From contig NZ_BMCS01000003.1 in NCBI RefSeq assembly GCF_014635305.1, positions 641,000 through 704,999 on the forward strand: a stretch of DNA of 64,000 bases, read 5' to 3'. Positions 1 to 8,916 of this stretch are shown here, one piece after another. How positions within the stretch are numbered: the first letter of the stretch is position 1; the number at the start of each line of letters is the position of its first letter. This stretch comes from Williamsia phyllosphaerae. Lineage in GTDB: Bacteria > Actinomycetota > Actinomycetes > Mycobacteriales > Mycobacteriaceae. A program made the position numbers and the translations under genes. The notes under the pieces are model-generated. The model saw only the letters and a list, made by a program, of their open reading frames with translations, had not been told where the DNA came from and did no database searches.

Positions 1-281
1 CCGAGGAAGCACCGTAGCGAGAGGGGCTGGTACGGCAACGACCCCGCAGGGTCGTCGACGATGCCGACCCCCTCGGCGATCGCGACGTCCATCAGGCGCA
101 TCGCCATGTCGCGCCCGCGCTCGCGGGACGCGAGGAAGGTGAGCAGATCGGTGGTCGACCGACCGCGGACGTCCGGCTCGAAAGCCGCCGCGGCGACATC
201 GATGTCGATCCACGCACCGGAGCTCTCGTGTCGGGTCGCGAGAACGTCGGTGGTTCCAGTGGACACGCGCCTGATCTTCAT
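1..281 (-). CDS. Fumarylacetoacetate hydrolase family protein, N-terminal part only
   Basis: This is the first 93 codons of a minus-strand gene that runs off the left edge. The frame opens with ATG at 279-281 and begins MKIRRVSTGTTDVLATRH. It stays open to base 1 and ends in a PYQPLSLRCFL-like stretch. That pattern, a short beta-rich start followed about 85 residues in by a 'PxSLRxF' segment, is typical of the N-terminal domain of FAH-type hydrolases and isomerases. These cleave or isomerise 2,4-diketo acids in aromatic and amino-acid breakdown. The catalytic metal-binding part lies outside the window, so substrate cannot be judged. The aldo/keto reductase lies 94 bases upstream on the same strand. 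Confidence 0.6.
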   Translation of the reverse strand, partial: MKIRRVSTGTTDVLATRHESSGAWIDIDVAAAAFEPDVRGRSTTDLLTFLASRERGRDMAMRLMDVAIAEGVGIVDDPAGSLPYQPLSLRCFL

Positions 282-327
282 GGATCCCCCGATGACATGC
301 GAACGCAGACGGACAGTCGGCGAATTG

Positions 328-348
328 CAGACGAATCTACATCGTCTG
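328..348. promoter_or_regulatory. Inverted repeat ahead of the FAH-like gene
   Basis: CAGACGA at 328-334 and TCGTCTG at 342-348 form perfect 7-bp arms around a 7-base loop. It lies in the 94-base gap between the stop of the aldo/keto reductase and the start of the FAH-like gene, both on the minus strand. It could be an operator for a GntR- or TetR-type regulator or a weak hairpin. There is no T-run, so it is not a convincing terminator. Confidence 0.3.
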
Positions 349-375
349 TCGGCGCACCGTCTCCGCCGCGACGGT

Positions 376-1251
376 TCAGTTCGGTGCGGCGATGCCGTCC
401 AGTACGGCGATCTCATCCTCCGGCAGGACGAGCCCGGCGTTGGCGATGTTGTCACGCAGATGAGCCACCGACGAGGTACCGGGGATCAGCAGGATGTTGG
501 GCGAGCGTTGCAGCAACCAGGACAGGGCGACCGCCATCGGCGTCGTGTCGAGCCGGCGCGCGACACCCGCGAGTTCCTCGGACTGCAGCGGCGAGAACCC
601 ACCGAGCGGGAAATACGGAACGTAGGCGATGCCCTGCGCGGCAAGCGAATCCACCAGTTCGTCGTCGACGCGATGCGCGATGTTGTAGAAGTTCTGCACG
701 CAGACGACCGGGGCGATCGACTGTGCCTCGGCGACCTGCTCCGCGTTGACCGTACTGACGCCCAGATGCTTGATCAGGCCTTCCTGCTGAAGCTCGGCGA
801 GCACCGTGAACGGTTCGGCGATGGAACCGGCCGCAGGACTGTCGAAGTCGCCGACGCGCAGGTTGACGACATCGATCGCGTCGAGACCGAGACGTTCGAG
901 GTTGTCGTGCACGGCTTTGCGCAGTTGATCCGGTTCGCGTGCCGGCGGCCACCCACCCTTGTCGTCACGCAGTGATCCGACCTTGGTCACCAGGTGCAGC
1001 TCGTCGGGGTACGGGCGCAACGCCTCGGCGATGATCTCGTTGGTGACGTGGGGACCGTAGAAGTCACTCGTGTCGATGTGGTTGATCCCCGCTGCGATGA
1101 CCTCCTGGAGGACCTCGATCGCGGCGGCCCGATCGGCCGGGGGGCCGAACACGTGCGGCCCGGCCAACTGCATCGCGCCGTAGCCCATCCGTGTGACCGT
1201 GAGGTCGGGTGCCATCGTGAAGGTTCCACCGGGAAGTGTCGTCGTTGCCAT
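376..1251 (-). CDS. Aldo/keto reductase
   Basis: A 291-residue NADPH-dependent oxidoreductase of the (beta/alpha)8 AKR family, expected to reduce aldehydes or ketones in the cytoplasm. Visible active-site residues are Asp60 and Tyr65 in HIDTSDFYGP and Lys90 in LVTKVG. The fourth usual residue, His, is replaced by Arg132 in VVNLRVGDF, as in the YdbC-like branch. The C-terminal cofactor-binding part (IPGTSSVAHLRDN) is intact. I chose ATG 1251 (MATTTLPGG); the frame stays open upstream but loses family likeness. It is divergent from the DUF1295 gene across about 160 bases. The physiological substrate is unknown. Confidence 0.9.
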   Translation of the reverse strand: MATTTLPGGTFTMAPDLTVTRMGYGAMQLAGPHVFGPPADRAAAIEVLQEVIAAGINHIDTSDFYGPHVTNEIIAEALRPYPDELHLVTKVGSLRDDKGGWPPAREPDQLRKAVHDNLERLGLDAIDVVNLRVGDFDSPAAGSIAEPFTVLAELQQEGLIKHLGVSTVNAEQVAEAQSIAPVVCVQNFYNIAHRVDDELVDSLAAQGIAYVPYFPLGGFSPLQSEELAGVARRLDTTPMAVALSWLLQRSPNILLIPGTSSVAHLRDNIANAGLVLPEDEIAVLDGIAAPN

Positions 1252-1410
1252 GACCTCAGCCTCCACCATTTCCGGCCGGCGTGACAGGACCCGCCGGTCC
1301 AAGGATGGGCGGGGCATGGGTCTGTCGGGTGTGGGTGTCGGGATCGGTGGTGGCTGCACAACCACCGTTCGGCGACGCCGCACCGTGGCGAACTGGCACC
1401 ATCGGGACCT

Positions 1411-2292
1411 GTGAGCAGAACCGCCTCGTTCGTCCGCGTCGGTGTGGCCTACGTGATCGCCATCGCCGTGGCCGCGGCGTGGCTGGTGGTCGGCCCCACC
1501 ACCGACCTCCTGTGGCTCGACGCCCTCATCGCCGACGTCCTGGGCACGTTGGTGATCTTCGTGTTCAGCCGCGTCCACCACAATTCGAGTTTCTACGACG
1601 CCTACTGGAGTGTCGTCCCACCGCTGCTGTTGATCTACTGGTGGGCCGAAGGCGGGCTCGGCATCGACTCGCCGAGAGCGTGGCTGGTGTTCGCCGTGGT
1701 GCTCCTGTGGGCGGTCCGCCTCACCGCGAACTGGGCCAACGGCTTCCCGGGTCTGCACCACGAGGACTGGCGATACGGGCTGCTGCGCGGGAACGCCGGC
1801 CGTTGGGAGTTCGTCACCGACCTGGTCGCGATCCATCTCATCCCCACGGGCCAGGTCTTTCTCGGCATGCTGCCCGTCTACGTCGCCGTGACGCACACCG
1901 GTGACGACCTGCTCTGGCTCACCGCGATCGCGACCGTTCTCGGTGTCGCGGCAGTCGTCCTCGAGTTCGTCGCCGACCGACAGATGCTGCTCTTCGTTCG
2001 CACCCGCACCCCCGGGCAGGTGATGAACCGCGGCCTCTGGAGTTGGTCTCGCCACCCCAACTACTTCGGCGAGTTCGGATTCTGGTTCGCGCTGGCGCTC
2101 TTCGGGGTCGCGGCCGCACCCGCCGACGCGTGGTGGTTGTTCATCGGCGCGCTCGCGATGTTGGCGATGTTCCTCGGTGCGAGCATCCCCATGATGGAGA
2201 CGCGCAGCCTCGAGCGCAGGCCGGAGTACGGCGAGGTCACCGCCCACGTGTCGCGGTTCGTTCCCCGTCCACCACGTCGGGTGTCGGTGTGA
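1411..2292 (+). CDS. DUF1295 membrane protein, steroid 5-alpha-reductase-like
   Basis: A 293-residue integral membrane protein with about seven hydrophobic segments. It belongs to the DUF1295 family, related to the C-terminal domain of steroid 5-alpha reductases and isoprenylcysteine methyltransferases. The hallmark region near residues 205-225 has RTPGQVMNRGLWSWSRHPNYFGE, shown here as its key residues: Arg and Gly of the loop, WSRHPNYFGE for cofactor binding. The start is GTG 1411. The stop overlaps the GTG of the next gene by 4 bp (GTGA), so the two are probably co-translated. The reaction is unproven; an NADPH-dependent reduction of a lipid or sterol double bond is the usual guess. Confidence 0.85.
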   Translation: MSRTASFVRVGVAYVIAIAVAAAWLVVGPTTDLLWLDALIADVLGTLVIFVFSRVHHNSSFYDAYWSVVPPLLLIYWWAEGGLGIDSPRAWLVFAVVLLWAVRLTANWANGFPGLHHEDWRYGLLRGNAGRWEFVTDLVAIHLIPTGQVFLGMLPVYVAVTHTGDDLLWLTAIATVLGVAAVVLEFVADRQMLLFVRTRTPGQVMNRGLWSWSRHPNYFGEFGFWFALALFGVAAAPADAWWLFIGALAMLAMFLGASIPMMETRSLERRPEYGEVTAHVSRFVPRPPRRVSV

Positions 2293-3464
2293 ATCGCCCC
2301 CGGGTGCTCGTCGCCGGTCTCGGCGACACCGGTGTACTGACCGCGATCCACCTCGCGCGGCATGTCGACGTCGTCGGCATCTCGGCGAAGCCGGCGCTGG
2401 TCAGCGGACAGGAGCTCGGCCGCAGGCTGGCCCACCCCGATGACTGGGCGCGCGACTACCGGATCGGGTTCGATCGGTTCCGCGGTCTCGATCGCATCCG
2501 GACCGTGCACGGGTCGATGACCGGTGTGGATCTGGATGAGCGAGCGGTCAGTGTTGTGCTCGCCGACGGGTCATCGGGTATCGAGCCCTACGACGCACTG
2601 GTCATCTCGACGGGGGTCACCAACGGCTTCTGGCGCCGACCGACCCTTCAGTCGACCGCCGAGGTGGACAGCGGTCTCCGGGCCGCACACGACCGGCTGG
2701 CGTCCGCCGGATCGGTGGCCGTTCTCGGCGGGGGCGCGGCGGCGGTCAGCACTGCGGCCAACCTCGCCGCGGCGGAGCCGGGTCGCACGATCGACCTCTA
2801 CTACCCGGGTGAGCGCGCGCTCCCCGCGCACCACCGACGGACCTGGTCGAGGGTCGAACGACGCCTGCGCAGCCTCGGGGTCGGCCTCCACCCCGGGCAT
2901 CGGGCGGTCGTACCGGAGGGCTTCTCCTGTGACCGCATCACCGACTCCGCCGTCGAATGGAGCACGGGGCAGTCGCCGGCGCATGCGGACGCGGTCGTCT
3001 GGGCCATCGGCCGGGTGCGCCCGAACACCGAATGGCTGCCCGCGGAGCTGCTCGACGACGACGGGTTCGTCCGGGTCGGCCCCGATCTGTCGGTGCCGGA
3101 TCGTCCCGGGGTCTTCGCCGTGGGCGACGTCGCCGCCACCGACCCACTGCGCGGGTCGGCGCGCAACCGGGCCGATCGCCTGCTCGCGCGCAACGTGCGG
3201 GCCCACCTCGCAGGTCGCCCGCTCCGTCGCTACCGCCCCCGGAGCCGGAGGTGGGGTTCGGTCCTCGGGGCACAGGCCGACGGACTCGAGGTGTTCACGC
3301 CGTCGGGCCACGGCGTCCGGTTCCCGCTGTGGTCGGTCGAGCGCATCCTGCAGCCCTGGATAGTGCAACGCGCGATCTACGGAGGCGTTCGGCGGCCCTC
3401 GGCGGCCCTCGTCACGGACCCGCAGGTCAGCGACCGCGCGCGCCCCGCTCGGCGAGACGCTTGA
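2289..3464 (+). CDS. FAD-dependent pyridine nucleotide oxidoreductase (NDH-2/AIF-like)
   Basis: A 391-residue flavoprotein of the two-dinucleotide-binding-domain class. The N-terminal Rossmann motif is VLVAGLGDTG, the second (NADH) motif VAVLGGGAAAV lies near residue 140, and the C-terminal FAD motif is PGVFAVGDVAATD. No redox CxxC pair is seen, which points to an NDH-2-, AIF- or ferredoxin-reductase-like enzyme rather than a disulfide reductase. The GTG start overlaps the preceding stop, so it is translationally coupled to the DUF1295 gene and may supply it with electrons (inference). Its 3' end overlaps the convergent SRPBCC-like gene by 38 bases. Confidence 0.8.
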   Translation: MNRPRVLVAGLGDTGVLTAIHLARHVDVVGISAKPALVSGQELGRRLAHPDDWARDYRIGFDRFRGLDRIRTVHGSMTGVDLDERAVSVVLADGSSGIEPYDALVISTGVTNGFWRRPTLQSTAEVDSGLRAAHDRLASAGSVAVLGGGAAAVSTAANLAAAEPGRTIDLYYPGERALPAHHRRTWSRVERRLRSLGVGLHPGHRAVVPEGFSCDRITDSAVEWSTGQSPAHADAVVWAIGRVRPNTEWLPAELLDDDGFVRVGPDLSVPDRPGVFAVGDVAATDPLRGSARNRADRLLARNVRAHLAGRPLRRYRPRSRRWGSVLGAQADGLEVFTPSGHGVRFPLWSVERILQPWIVQRAIYGGVRRPSAALVTDPQVSDRARPARRDA

Positions 3465-3933
3465 AGTTCAGCAGTTGCCTCCGGGCCATCACTAGATCGC
3501 CGATGCTGATCACGGGGCGCGTGACACCACCCCCGGACATCACGACCTTCAGCAGCAACCGGGTGGTGTGTTCGTCCACGGCCACCAGGTCGTAGGACAT
3601 GACCGCCCCGAGGATCCGGCCGGTCAGACTCGTCCCCGGCGTGACGGCGAGGATTGTTCCGCACGGACGCGTCGCGGCCCTCGTGAAATGTTCTCCGACA
3701 ACCGGTTCCGGCATCGACACCAGGTCCCGCGGCGATGTGCGACCCAGGTTGTCGATCCAGTCGTACGAGTACGGAGCGAGCCGGATCTGGGACACCCACG
3801 GCCACAACCGCGTCCGCGCGACGTCCACCGTGACACCGCGCCACGCCTGCAGCGCCGGCGCCGTGACGATGTCGTCACACGGGTAGTGCCGGGCGACCTC
3901 CTCGTCGCTCACGTTCCAGCGGTCGCCGATCAC
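3427..3933 (-). CDS. SRPBCC-like protein
   Basis: A 168-residue protein resembling actinobacterial SRPBCC (START-like, polyketide-cyclase) proteins. A conserved APYSYDWIDNLGR segment sits near residues 53-65, followed by alternating beta-strands and a C-terminal helix (MARRQLLNFKRLAE). Members bind hydrophobic ligands in a central cavity, but no ligand can be named here. GTG 3933 is the only in-frame start near the beginning of the homologous region. The 3' end overlaps the convergent oxidoreductase gene. Confidence is moderate because the family is diverse. Confidence 0.65.
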   Translation of the reverse strand: MIGDRWNVSDEEVARHYPCDDIVTAPALQAWRGVTVDVARTRLWPWVSQIRLAPYSYDWIDNLGRTSPRDLVSMPEPVVGEHFTRAATRPCGTILAVTPGTSLTGRILGAVMSYDLVAVDEHTTRLLLKVVMSGGGVTRPVISIGDLVMARRQLLNFKRLAERGARGR

Positions 3934-4076
3934 GGGGAGCCCCGGTGCATCTCGTGCGACATCGACGAAGCATACGACGCCCCTCTCGGCGTGGCCGCCG
4001 GATCATCGCTCTCGATGCGCGGGGACCCCACTGCGGCGATAATCAGGCGAGTTCGTGTGGGTGAGGAGGCATCAGG

Positions 4077-5576
4077 GTGGGAGACGACCTCGGGACGGAC
4101 GGTGTTCGGCTGCCGCGGCGGACCTTTCTGCGGTACGCCGTCGGTGCCGGCGCCGCGGCGGGCGCGACCGCGGCGATCACGCCGGCGAACGCAGCCCCGG
4201 CCGGCCCCGACTGGGCAGCACTACGCACCCGACAGGACTCGGTCGTCACCGCGTCCGACGGGGCACGATTCTCCGAGGCCACCGCCGTCTTCAACACCCG
4301 ATACGACTCGACCGTCCCCGCCGCCGTCGTGCGACCGCGCACGACCGGTGAGGTCGCCCGCGCAGTGTCCTTCGCGTCCCGACGGCGGATACCGGTCTCG
4401 GCTCGCGGCGGCGGACACTCCTACATCGGCGCGTCGGCGGCCGACGGTGCACTCGTCATCGACATGCGATCGTTGTCGTCGCCCATCGCCTACGACGAGA
4501 CCACGCAGACGGTCTCCGTGACCCCGGCCACGACACTGTTCGATCTGCAGACGTTCCTGCACCGGTCCGGGCGGGCACTGCCGGTGGGCACGTGCCCGAC
4601 GGTGGGGATCGGCGGCCTGACACTGGGCGGCGGAATCGGTGTCGACACCCGCGAACACGGTGTGACCTGCGACCGGCTCGTCGCCGCCACCGTCGTCCTC
4701 CCCGATGGCCGGATCGTGTCGGTGTCGCGGCAACGTCACGCGGACCTGCTGTGGGCGTTGCGCGGTGGCGGAGGCGGGTCGGTCGGGCTGGTCACCTCGA
4801 TGACCTTCCGTACCCACGCGGCGACCGGGAAGGATCTCGTTCTGCTCGGGTTCGCCGAGGAGGAAACGGCCGATGTCATCGCCGCGTGGGCGTCATGGCT
4901 GCCCACGGTGGAGCCCACGGCCTGGGTGGGCGTGAACGTCGAGTCCGATCGTGCCGGTGGTCTCCGATGTGGCGTTCTGATCGCCGCCCCGACGGGGGCA
5001 GGCCCCGACCTCGCGGCGCGGTTCGCCGCCGCGGTCGGTGTCACGCCGATCTCCACCGCGGCGGAGACCCTGGACGCCGACGGGGTGTTGCTGCGACTGG
5101 CCGGCGGCAGCCCGACGACGCCCCGCCACGGGTTCACCGCGGGTTCTGACGTCGTGGCCACCATCCCCGCTGCCACAGCGCGTGCGATTGTCGCGGTTGT
5201 GCGGTCCCGATCAGCTTCGGGCGCAGCTGGTTCGGTGATCATCGACCCCATCGACGGCGCCGTGGGATCGGTCCGACCGGGCGCCTCGGCGTTCCCGTGG
5301 CGTCGTCACCTCGCAATCGTGCAGTGGTTCGTCGACGTCGCTCCGGGTGGGTCCTATGAGTCCGCGACCTCATGGATCGCCGACGCGCACGAGGCGGTGC
5401 GACCGGCCTCGGCCGGCGCGTACGTCAACTACGTCGAGCCAGGAGATGAGCCGAGTCGCTACTTCGGGGCCAACCTCCCACGTCTGCGAGCGACGCGCGC
5501 CTTCTACGACCCGACCAGGGTGGTGCGATCCTCCACCGAGGCAGGGACGGTGTCGGCCTCGCCGCCGGGCGCGTAG
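4077..5576 (+). CDS. Tat-exported FAD-linked oxidase, berberine-bridge-enzyme type
   Basis: A 499-residue secreted flavoprotein. The N-terminus has a twin-arginine signal (LPRRTFLRYAVGAGAA) with an Ala-rich cleavage region near residue 40. A PCMH-type FAD domain follows, with RGGGHSYIG near residue 110, whose His is the usual covalent FAD attachment site. GGLTLGGGIG near residue 180 contacts the flavin pyrophosphate. The C-terminal BBE segment (AYVNYVEPG...YFGANLPRL) is present. Such enzymes oxidise alcohols, sugars or alkaloids with O2. The start is GTG 4077, with gaggagg at 4063-4069 as ribosome-binding site. The 3' end overlaps the convergent PapA-like gene by 73 bases. Confidence 0.9.
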   Translation: MGDDLGTDGVRLPRRTFLRYAVGAGAAAGATAAITPANAAPAGPDWAALRTRQDSVVTASDGARFSEATAVFNTRYDSTVPAAVVRPRTTGEVARAVSFASRRRIPVSARGGGHSYIGASAADGALVIDMRSLSSPIAYDETTQTVSVTPATTLFDLQTFLHRSGRALPVGTCPTVGIGGLTLGGGIGVDTREHGVTCDRLVAATVVLPDGRIVSVSRQRHADLLWALRGGGGGSVGLVTSMTFRTHAATGKDLVLLGFAEEETADVIAAWASWLPTVEPTAWVGVNVESDRAGGLRCGVLIAAPTGAGPDLAARFAAAVGVTPISTAAETLDADGVLLRLAGGSPTTPRHGFTAGSDVVATIPAATARAIVAVVRSRSASGAAGSVIIDPIDGAVGSVRPGASAFPWRRHLAIVQWFVDVAPGGSYESATSWIADAHEAVRPASAGAYVNYVEPGDEPSRYFGANLPRLRATRAFYDPTRVVRSSTEAGTVSASPPGA

Positions 5577-6967
5577 TCGCCGGTGGCGGCGACGGAGGAG
5601 AAGATCTGCAGGATCTTGTCGACGTAGCGACCGATCGACTCGTCGGCCTCCACCGTGCCGGGATACATGAGGGTCATCACCGTGTACTCGGGGAAGCGAT
5701 TGATCCACAGGAACACTTCTTCGGAGCTGCCGCGGTTGCCGAACACGCCGCCGTTGATGTGATCGAACATCTGGGCACCGGGCAGCTTGCGGACGTCGAT
5801 GTAACTCACCATCGGGACGACCCACCCCTTCCCGACCTGCACCGGCGAATCGGCCGGGATCAGTTCGACGATCCGATGCAGTGACACCTCCGAGAGCGCC
5901 TTGCCGCGTTCGTAGGACGACTGCGTGTCGGCGACCACGCTGGTGAACGTCGAGTCGTCGGTGATGTCGACGGGTACCGGGATGAGGTTGGTGAACCACC
6001 CCACCGCGTTGAACTCCGCGGGGGAGGTCCTGGTGCTCTTCGGCGTCATACCGAAGTACGAGTCCGAGCCGGTGAACTCGTGGGCCGCCAGGCCGGCGAC
6101 GGCCAGGACCGCCGAGTTGAATCCGGCACCCAGACCCCGACAGACGTCCTCGATCCGCTGTGCGGATTCCTCGTCCATGATCCGCACCGTGCGCAGGGCG
6201 CTGCGCGTGTATCCCTCGCTGTCCACCCCGAGATCCAGGGGAAAGGTCGGCAGGCGTCCGCCGTTCTGCGCGAGCAGTTCGATCCACTGGCTGACCTGGG
6301 GGTCGTCGACGGTCAATGCCTCCGTACCCGCCCGCTCCCGTCGGCAGTAGTCGACGTAGCTGCCCGCCTGCTGAAGCCCGTGCGGGTTGCCGCTCACGTG
6401 TGAGCCGTACAGAGCGATCAGATCGACGCACGCCAGGGCCTGTGAGATCCCGTCGGAATTCAGATGGTCGACGGCGAAGTAGACCGTGAAGTTCCCTTCG
6501 CGCTCGATGGTCCCGAAGGTCAGGCAGTCCCAGTGGAACGGTCCCGGCGTCTTGGCCTGGACATGGTCCCGGATGGATCCGCTGTCGCCGAAGTGTCCGT
6601 ACCGGGTCGGGGTGAAGTCCACGACGTCGGCGTCGACGACATGGCGGGCGATCCGCTCGTCCGGTTCCACCGAGAACCAACTGAGGAAGGTGTCGTGCCT
6701 ACCGACGAACTCGTTGATCGTGCGGGTCATGGCATCGACGTCGAGGGGCCCCTCCAGGTCGAACGAGATCAGGCACAGACGCGAGAACCGGAACCCCGCG
6801 TCCTCGTTGCGCCGTGCCGCGCGGAGATACTCCTCCTGCTGGTGCGACGGGGGAGCCGGGTGCACGGGGGCCTTGCTTGCCGTGGCGGTCGAGGCGGCGG
6901 ACGCCGACCAGGTGGTGACGTGACCTGCGCTGGGAGCCCATTCGTCGATGAGGCCGAAATTGATCAT
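5504..6967 (-). CDS. PapA-family condensation-domain acyltransferase
   Basis: A 487-residue acyltransferase of the condensation-domain superfamily, closest in my reading to the mycobacterial PapA1/PapA2/PapA3 group. Those acylate trehalose-based glycolipids. The catalytic HxxxDG motif is His168-Leu-Asn-Ser-Asp172-Gly. Further PapA landmarks are HWDCLTFGTI, AGSYVDYC, FPLDLG, FGMTPKSTRT and GWFTNLIPV. I chose ATG 6967 (MINFGLIDEW), because the family normally begins with a short IxDW motif; a further ATG lies at 7027. No polyketide synthase or MmpL transporter is nearby, unlike the mycobacterial loci, so the acyl donor and acceptor are open. A trehalose lipid is the likeliest acceptor. Confidence 0.85.
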   Translation of the reverse strand: MINFGLIDEWAPSAGHVTTWSASAASTATASKAPVHPAPPSHQQEEYLRAARRNEDAGFRFSRLCLISFDLEGPLDVDAMTRTINEFVGRHDTFLSWFSVEPDERIARHVVDADVVDFTPTRYGHFGDSGSIRDHVQAKTPGPFHWDCLTFGTIEREGNFTVYFAVDHLNSDGISQALACVDLIALYGSHVSGNPHGLQQAGSYVDYCRRERAGTEALTVDDPQVSQWIELLAQNGGRLPTFPLDLGVDSEGYTRSALRTVRIMDEESAQRIEDVCRGLGAGFNSAVLAVAGLAAHEFTGSDSYFGMTPKSTRTSPAEFNAVGWFTNLIPVPVDITDDSTFTSVVADTQSSYERGKALSEVSLHRIVELIPADSPVQVGKGWVVPMVSYIDVRKLPGAQMFDHINGGVFGNRGSSEEVFLWINRFPEYTVMTLMYPGTVEADESIGRYVDKILQIFSSVAATGDYAPGGEADTVPASVEDRTTLVGS

Positions 6968-7207
6968 TGCGTGACGGTTCCTTCGGATCGCACGAGGCAG
7001 AGCTTCGTGAAATGCGCTGTGTCGCACGACAAGACGAACATCCGACGGTGATCGTGCCCGCGCATCACTGATGAGACCCCTGGATGGTATCGCGCAGGGC
7101 AGATGCGGCCACCGCGATCAGCGTTGTGACAGTTCTCAGTCCGATCACTGCGAGCCTGGGACTTGTCCGAACCGGTTCTCTCACCAGCGGATACATCGGA
7201 TCGCCGA

Positions 7208-8905
7208 TCAGCGCAGACCATCACCGCGATCGACGATGATCATCCCCATCCCGGTCAACGACCGGTTCATCCGCCCGTCGGAGTCGATGTCCCAGTACTC
7301 ACTGTGCGCCGAGCCCGAGAGGGATGAACCGGGATCGGAGGCGAAGACACGGCCCCCGAAATCGGTGTCGGCCGGACTCCTACCGTGGATGCCCTCGGTG
7401 ATGCCGATGGGATCGCGCGCCGCGGTCGTCGCGTAGACGTGGTCGTCCATGTCCTCGGGTGCGATGCCGGTGAGCCTCAGCTCCGCCGGGGAATCCGGGC
7501 CGCCGACGCCGGGGCTGCCGACGAAGACCAGGTCGTCGGCGTCGAGAGCACGCCCCTGCGAGGCCGCCTCGCCGACGACCACCGTGCCGTAGCTGTGTCC
7601 GATCACCGTGTTGTGGGAGGGCTCGTCGCCTTCGTGAGTGGCGCGGAGCCCGGACGCGAACGTCTCGAGTGGACCCGCCGCGTGCGCCGCCGATGCAGGT
7701 CCCGCTGCCGACGCGAGGCCGGTGGGGGCGTCGTAGGCGTACCAGGCGATCACCGACGTCGCGGTCGTCGGATCAGCCCGCTCGGCCGCGGTCACCATCG
7801 CCGCTGCTCGATCTAATCCTCCCCGCACGTTGCCCGCGCCGGAACCCGTACCCGGGACGAAGGTGGCCACGTTGCGCGCGGTGTCGGGGTTGTTGACACC
7901 GATGGCCACCCGACCGCGTCCGTCGAGGTGCAGCAGCAGTCGGGGAGTCGACACGGTCGGGTCCTCGAGCGTCTCTTCTATCCCGTTCAGCGCGAGCTGC
8001 ATTCGGATGACGTCGCCATACTCCCGCCGACGTCTTGTCTCGGTGACGTAGCCGCCGGGCCCCGGGGAGCGAGGGATCTGTCCGTCGACGATGTGCGGAT
8101 GCGCCCGGAGGTATCGGGCGACCTTTCTGCTCTCCTCGCGCTGCAACTCGACCAGATGGCGTCGGTTGAAGTGATCGCGGTCGGCGGCCGGTATCCCGTC
8201 ACGGTTGCCGATGGACCGATCGGAGTTCCACAGTTCGGCCTTCTCCACGGCGCTGAGCGTGTCCCAGAACCGGTTGAGTTCGAACGGATCACGGGGGAGC
8301 GCGGATCGTCGATCGACGATACGACGCACCTCGGGACGGATGGCGACCGGATGGGTCGCTCGCATCGACGCCTCCGCCAGCGTCTCGATCGCTCCCTTCA
8401 GGTGGGCTGCAAGGTCGGCGTCGGCGACACCGACCTCTGCGAGCACCGACGTCAAACGGCGCTGGTGCTCCGACGTCGACCGGGACGCGTCGGCGGTGAC
8501 ACTTGCGTCGGCCGGGATGCTCCCGCCTGGGACGGGCGGCGGATGGACCACACCGTCGTCACCGATGAGATATCCGAGCGACCGGATCGATTCCGCGGTG
8601 TCGCGGGCGGATTGGCACGCCCGGGTGAATGCCGGCCCGAGCCGGTTGATGCCGTCGGCGATGTCGAGGATCGCGATACCGAGTCGGTTCCCGAACCGGC
8701 GCTCCGAGGCCGTCGCCATCGCCGACGCGTCGGCCGAGTCGCCGCGCCACCACTCGCGAACTGCTTCGACATCCCTGGCGAGGACGTTCATCTCGTGATC
8801 GAAATCGTCGACGGCGCGATCAATCCCGACAGCCGCGACCGACAGCGACCCGCTGCCCTCGGCCCATTGACAGACCTGCGGCAGGGTCGGTGTCGGTGTC
8901 GTCAC
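7208..8905 (-). CDS. DUF1023 alpha/beta hydrolase with N-terminal helical region
   Basis: A 565-residue protein. The first 200 residues or so are helical and resemble the coiled substrate-like regions of type VII secretion proteins (WREWWRGDSADA-type WxG turn near residue 60). The C-terminal 250 residues are a DUF1023 hydrolase. The nucleophile is Ser438 in GHSYGT, preceded by VIAWYAYDAP and followed by VFVGSPGVGG. His in SAHSEYW near the C-terminus is the probable catalytic base. GTG 8905 gives 12 bases between this gene and the small WXG100-like gene upstream, so they are likely one operon. Substrate and export are unknown. Confidence 0.75.
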   Translation of the reverse strand: MTTPTPTLPQVCQWAEGSGSLSVAAVGIDRAVDDFDHEMNVLARDVEAVREWWRGDSADASAMATASERRFGNRLGIAILDIADGINRLGPAFTRACQSARDTAESIRSLGYLIGDDGVVHPPPVPGGSIPADASVTADASRSTSEHQRRLTSVLAEVGVADADLAAHLKGAIETLAEASMRATHPVAIRPEVRRIVDRRSALPRDPFELNRFWDTLSAVEKAELWNSDRSIGNRDGIPAADRDHFNRRHLVELQREESRKVARYLRAHPHIVDGQIPRSPGPGGYVTETRRRREYGDVIRMQLALNGIEETLEDPTVSTPRLLLHLDGRGRVAIGVNNPDTARNVATFVPGTGSGAGNVRGGLDRAAAMVTAAERADPTTATSVIAWYAYDAPTGLASAAGPASAAHAAGPLETFASGLRATHEGDEPSHNTVIGHSYGTVVVGEAASQGRALDADDLVFVGSPGVGGPDSPAELRLTGIAPEDMDDHVYATTAARDPIGITEGIHGRSPADTDFGGRVFASDPGSSLSGSAHSEYWDIDSDGRMNRSLTGMGMIIVDRGDGLR

Positions 8906-8916
8906 GGCGAGACCCC

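Noticed and set aside
1252..2247. The upstream extension of the aldo/keto reductase frame to 2247
   Set aside because: It runs through the divergent promoter and antisense to the DUF1295 gene, with no likeness to the family; the domain begins at 1251.
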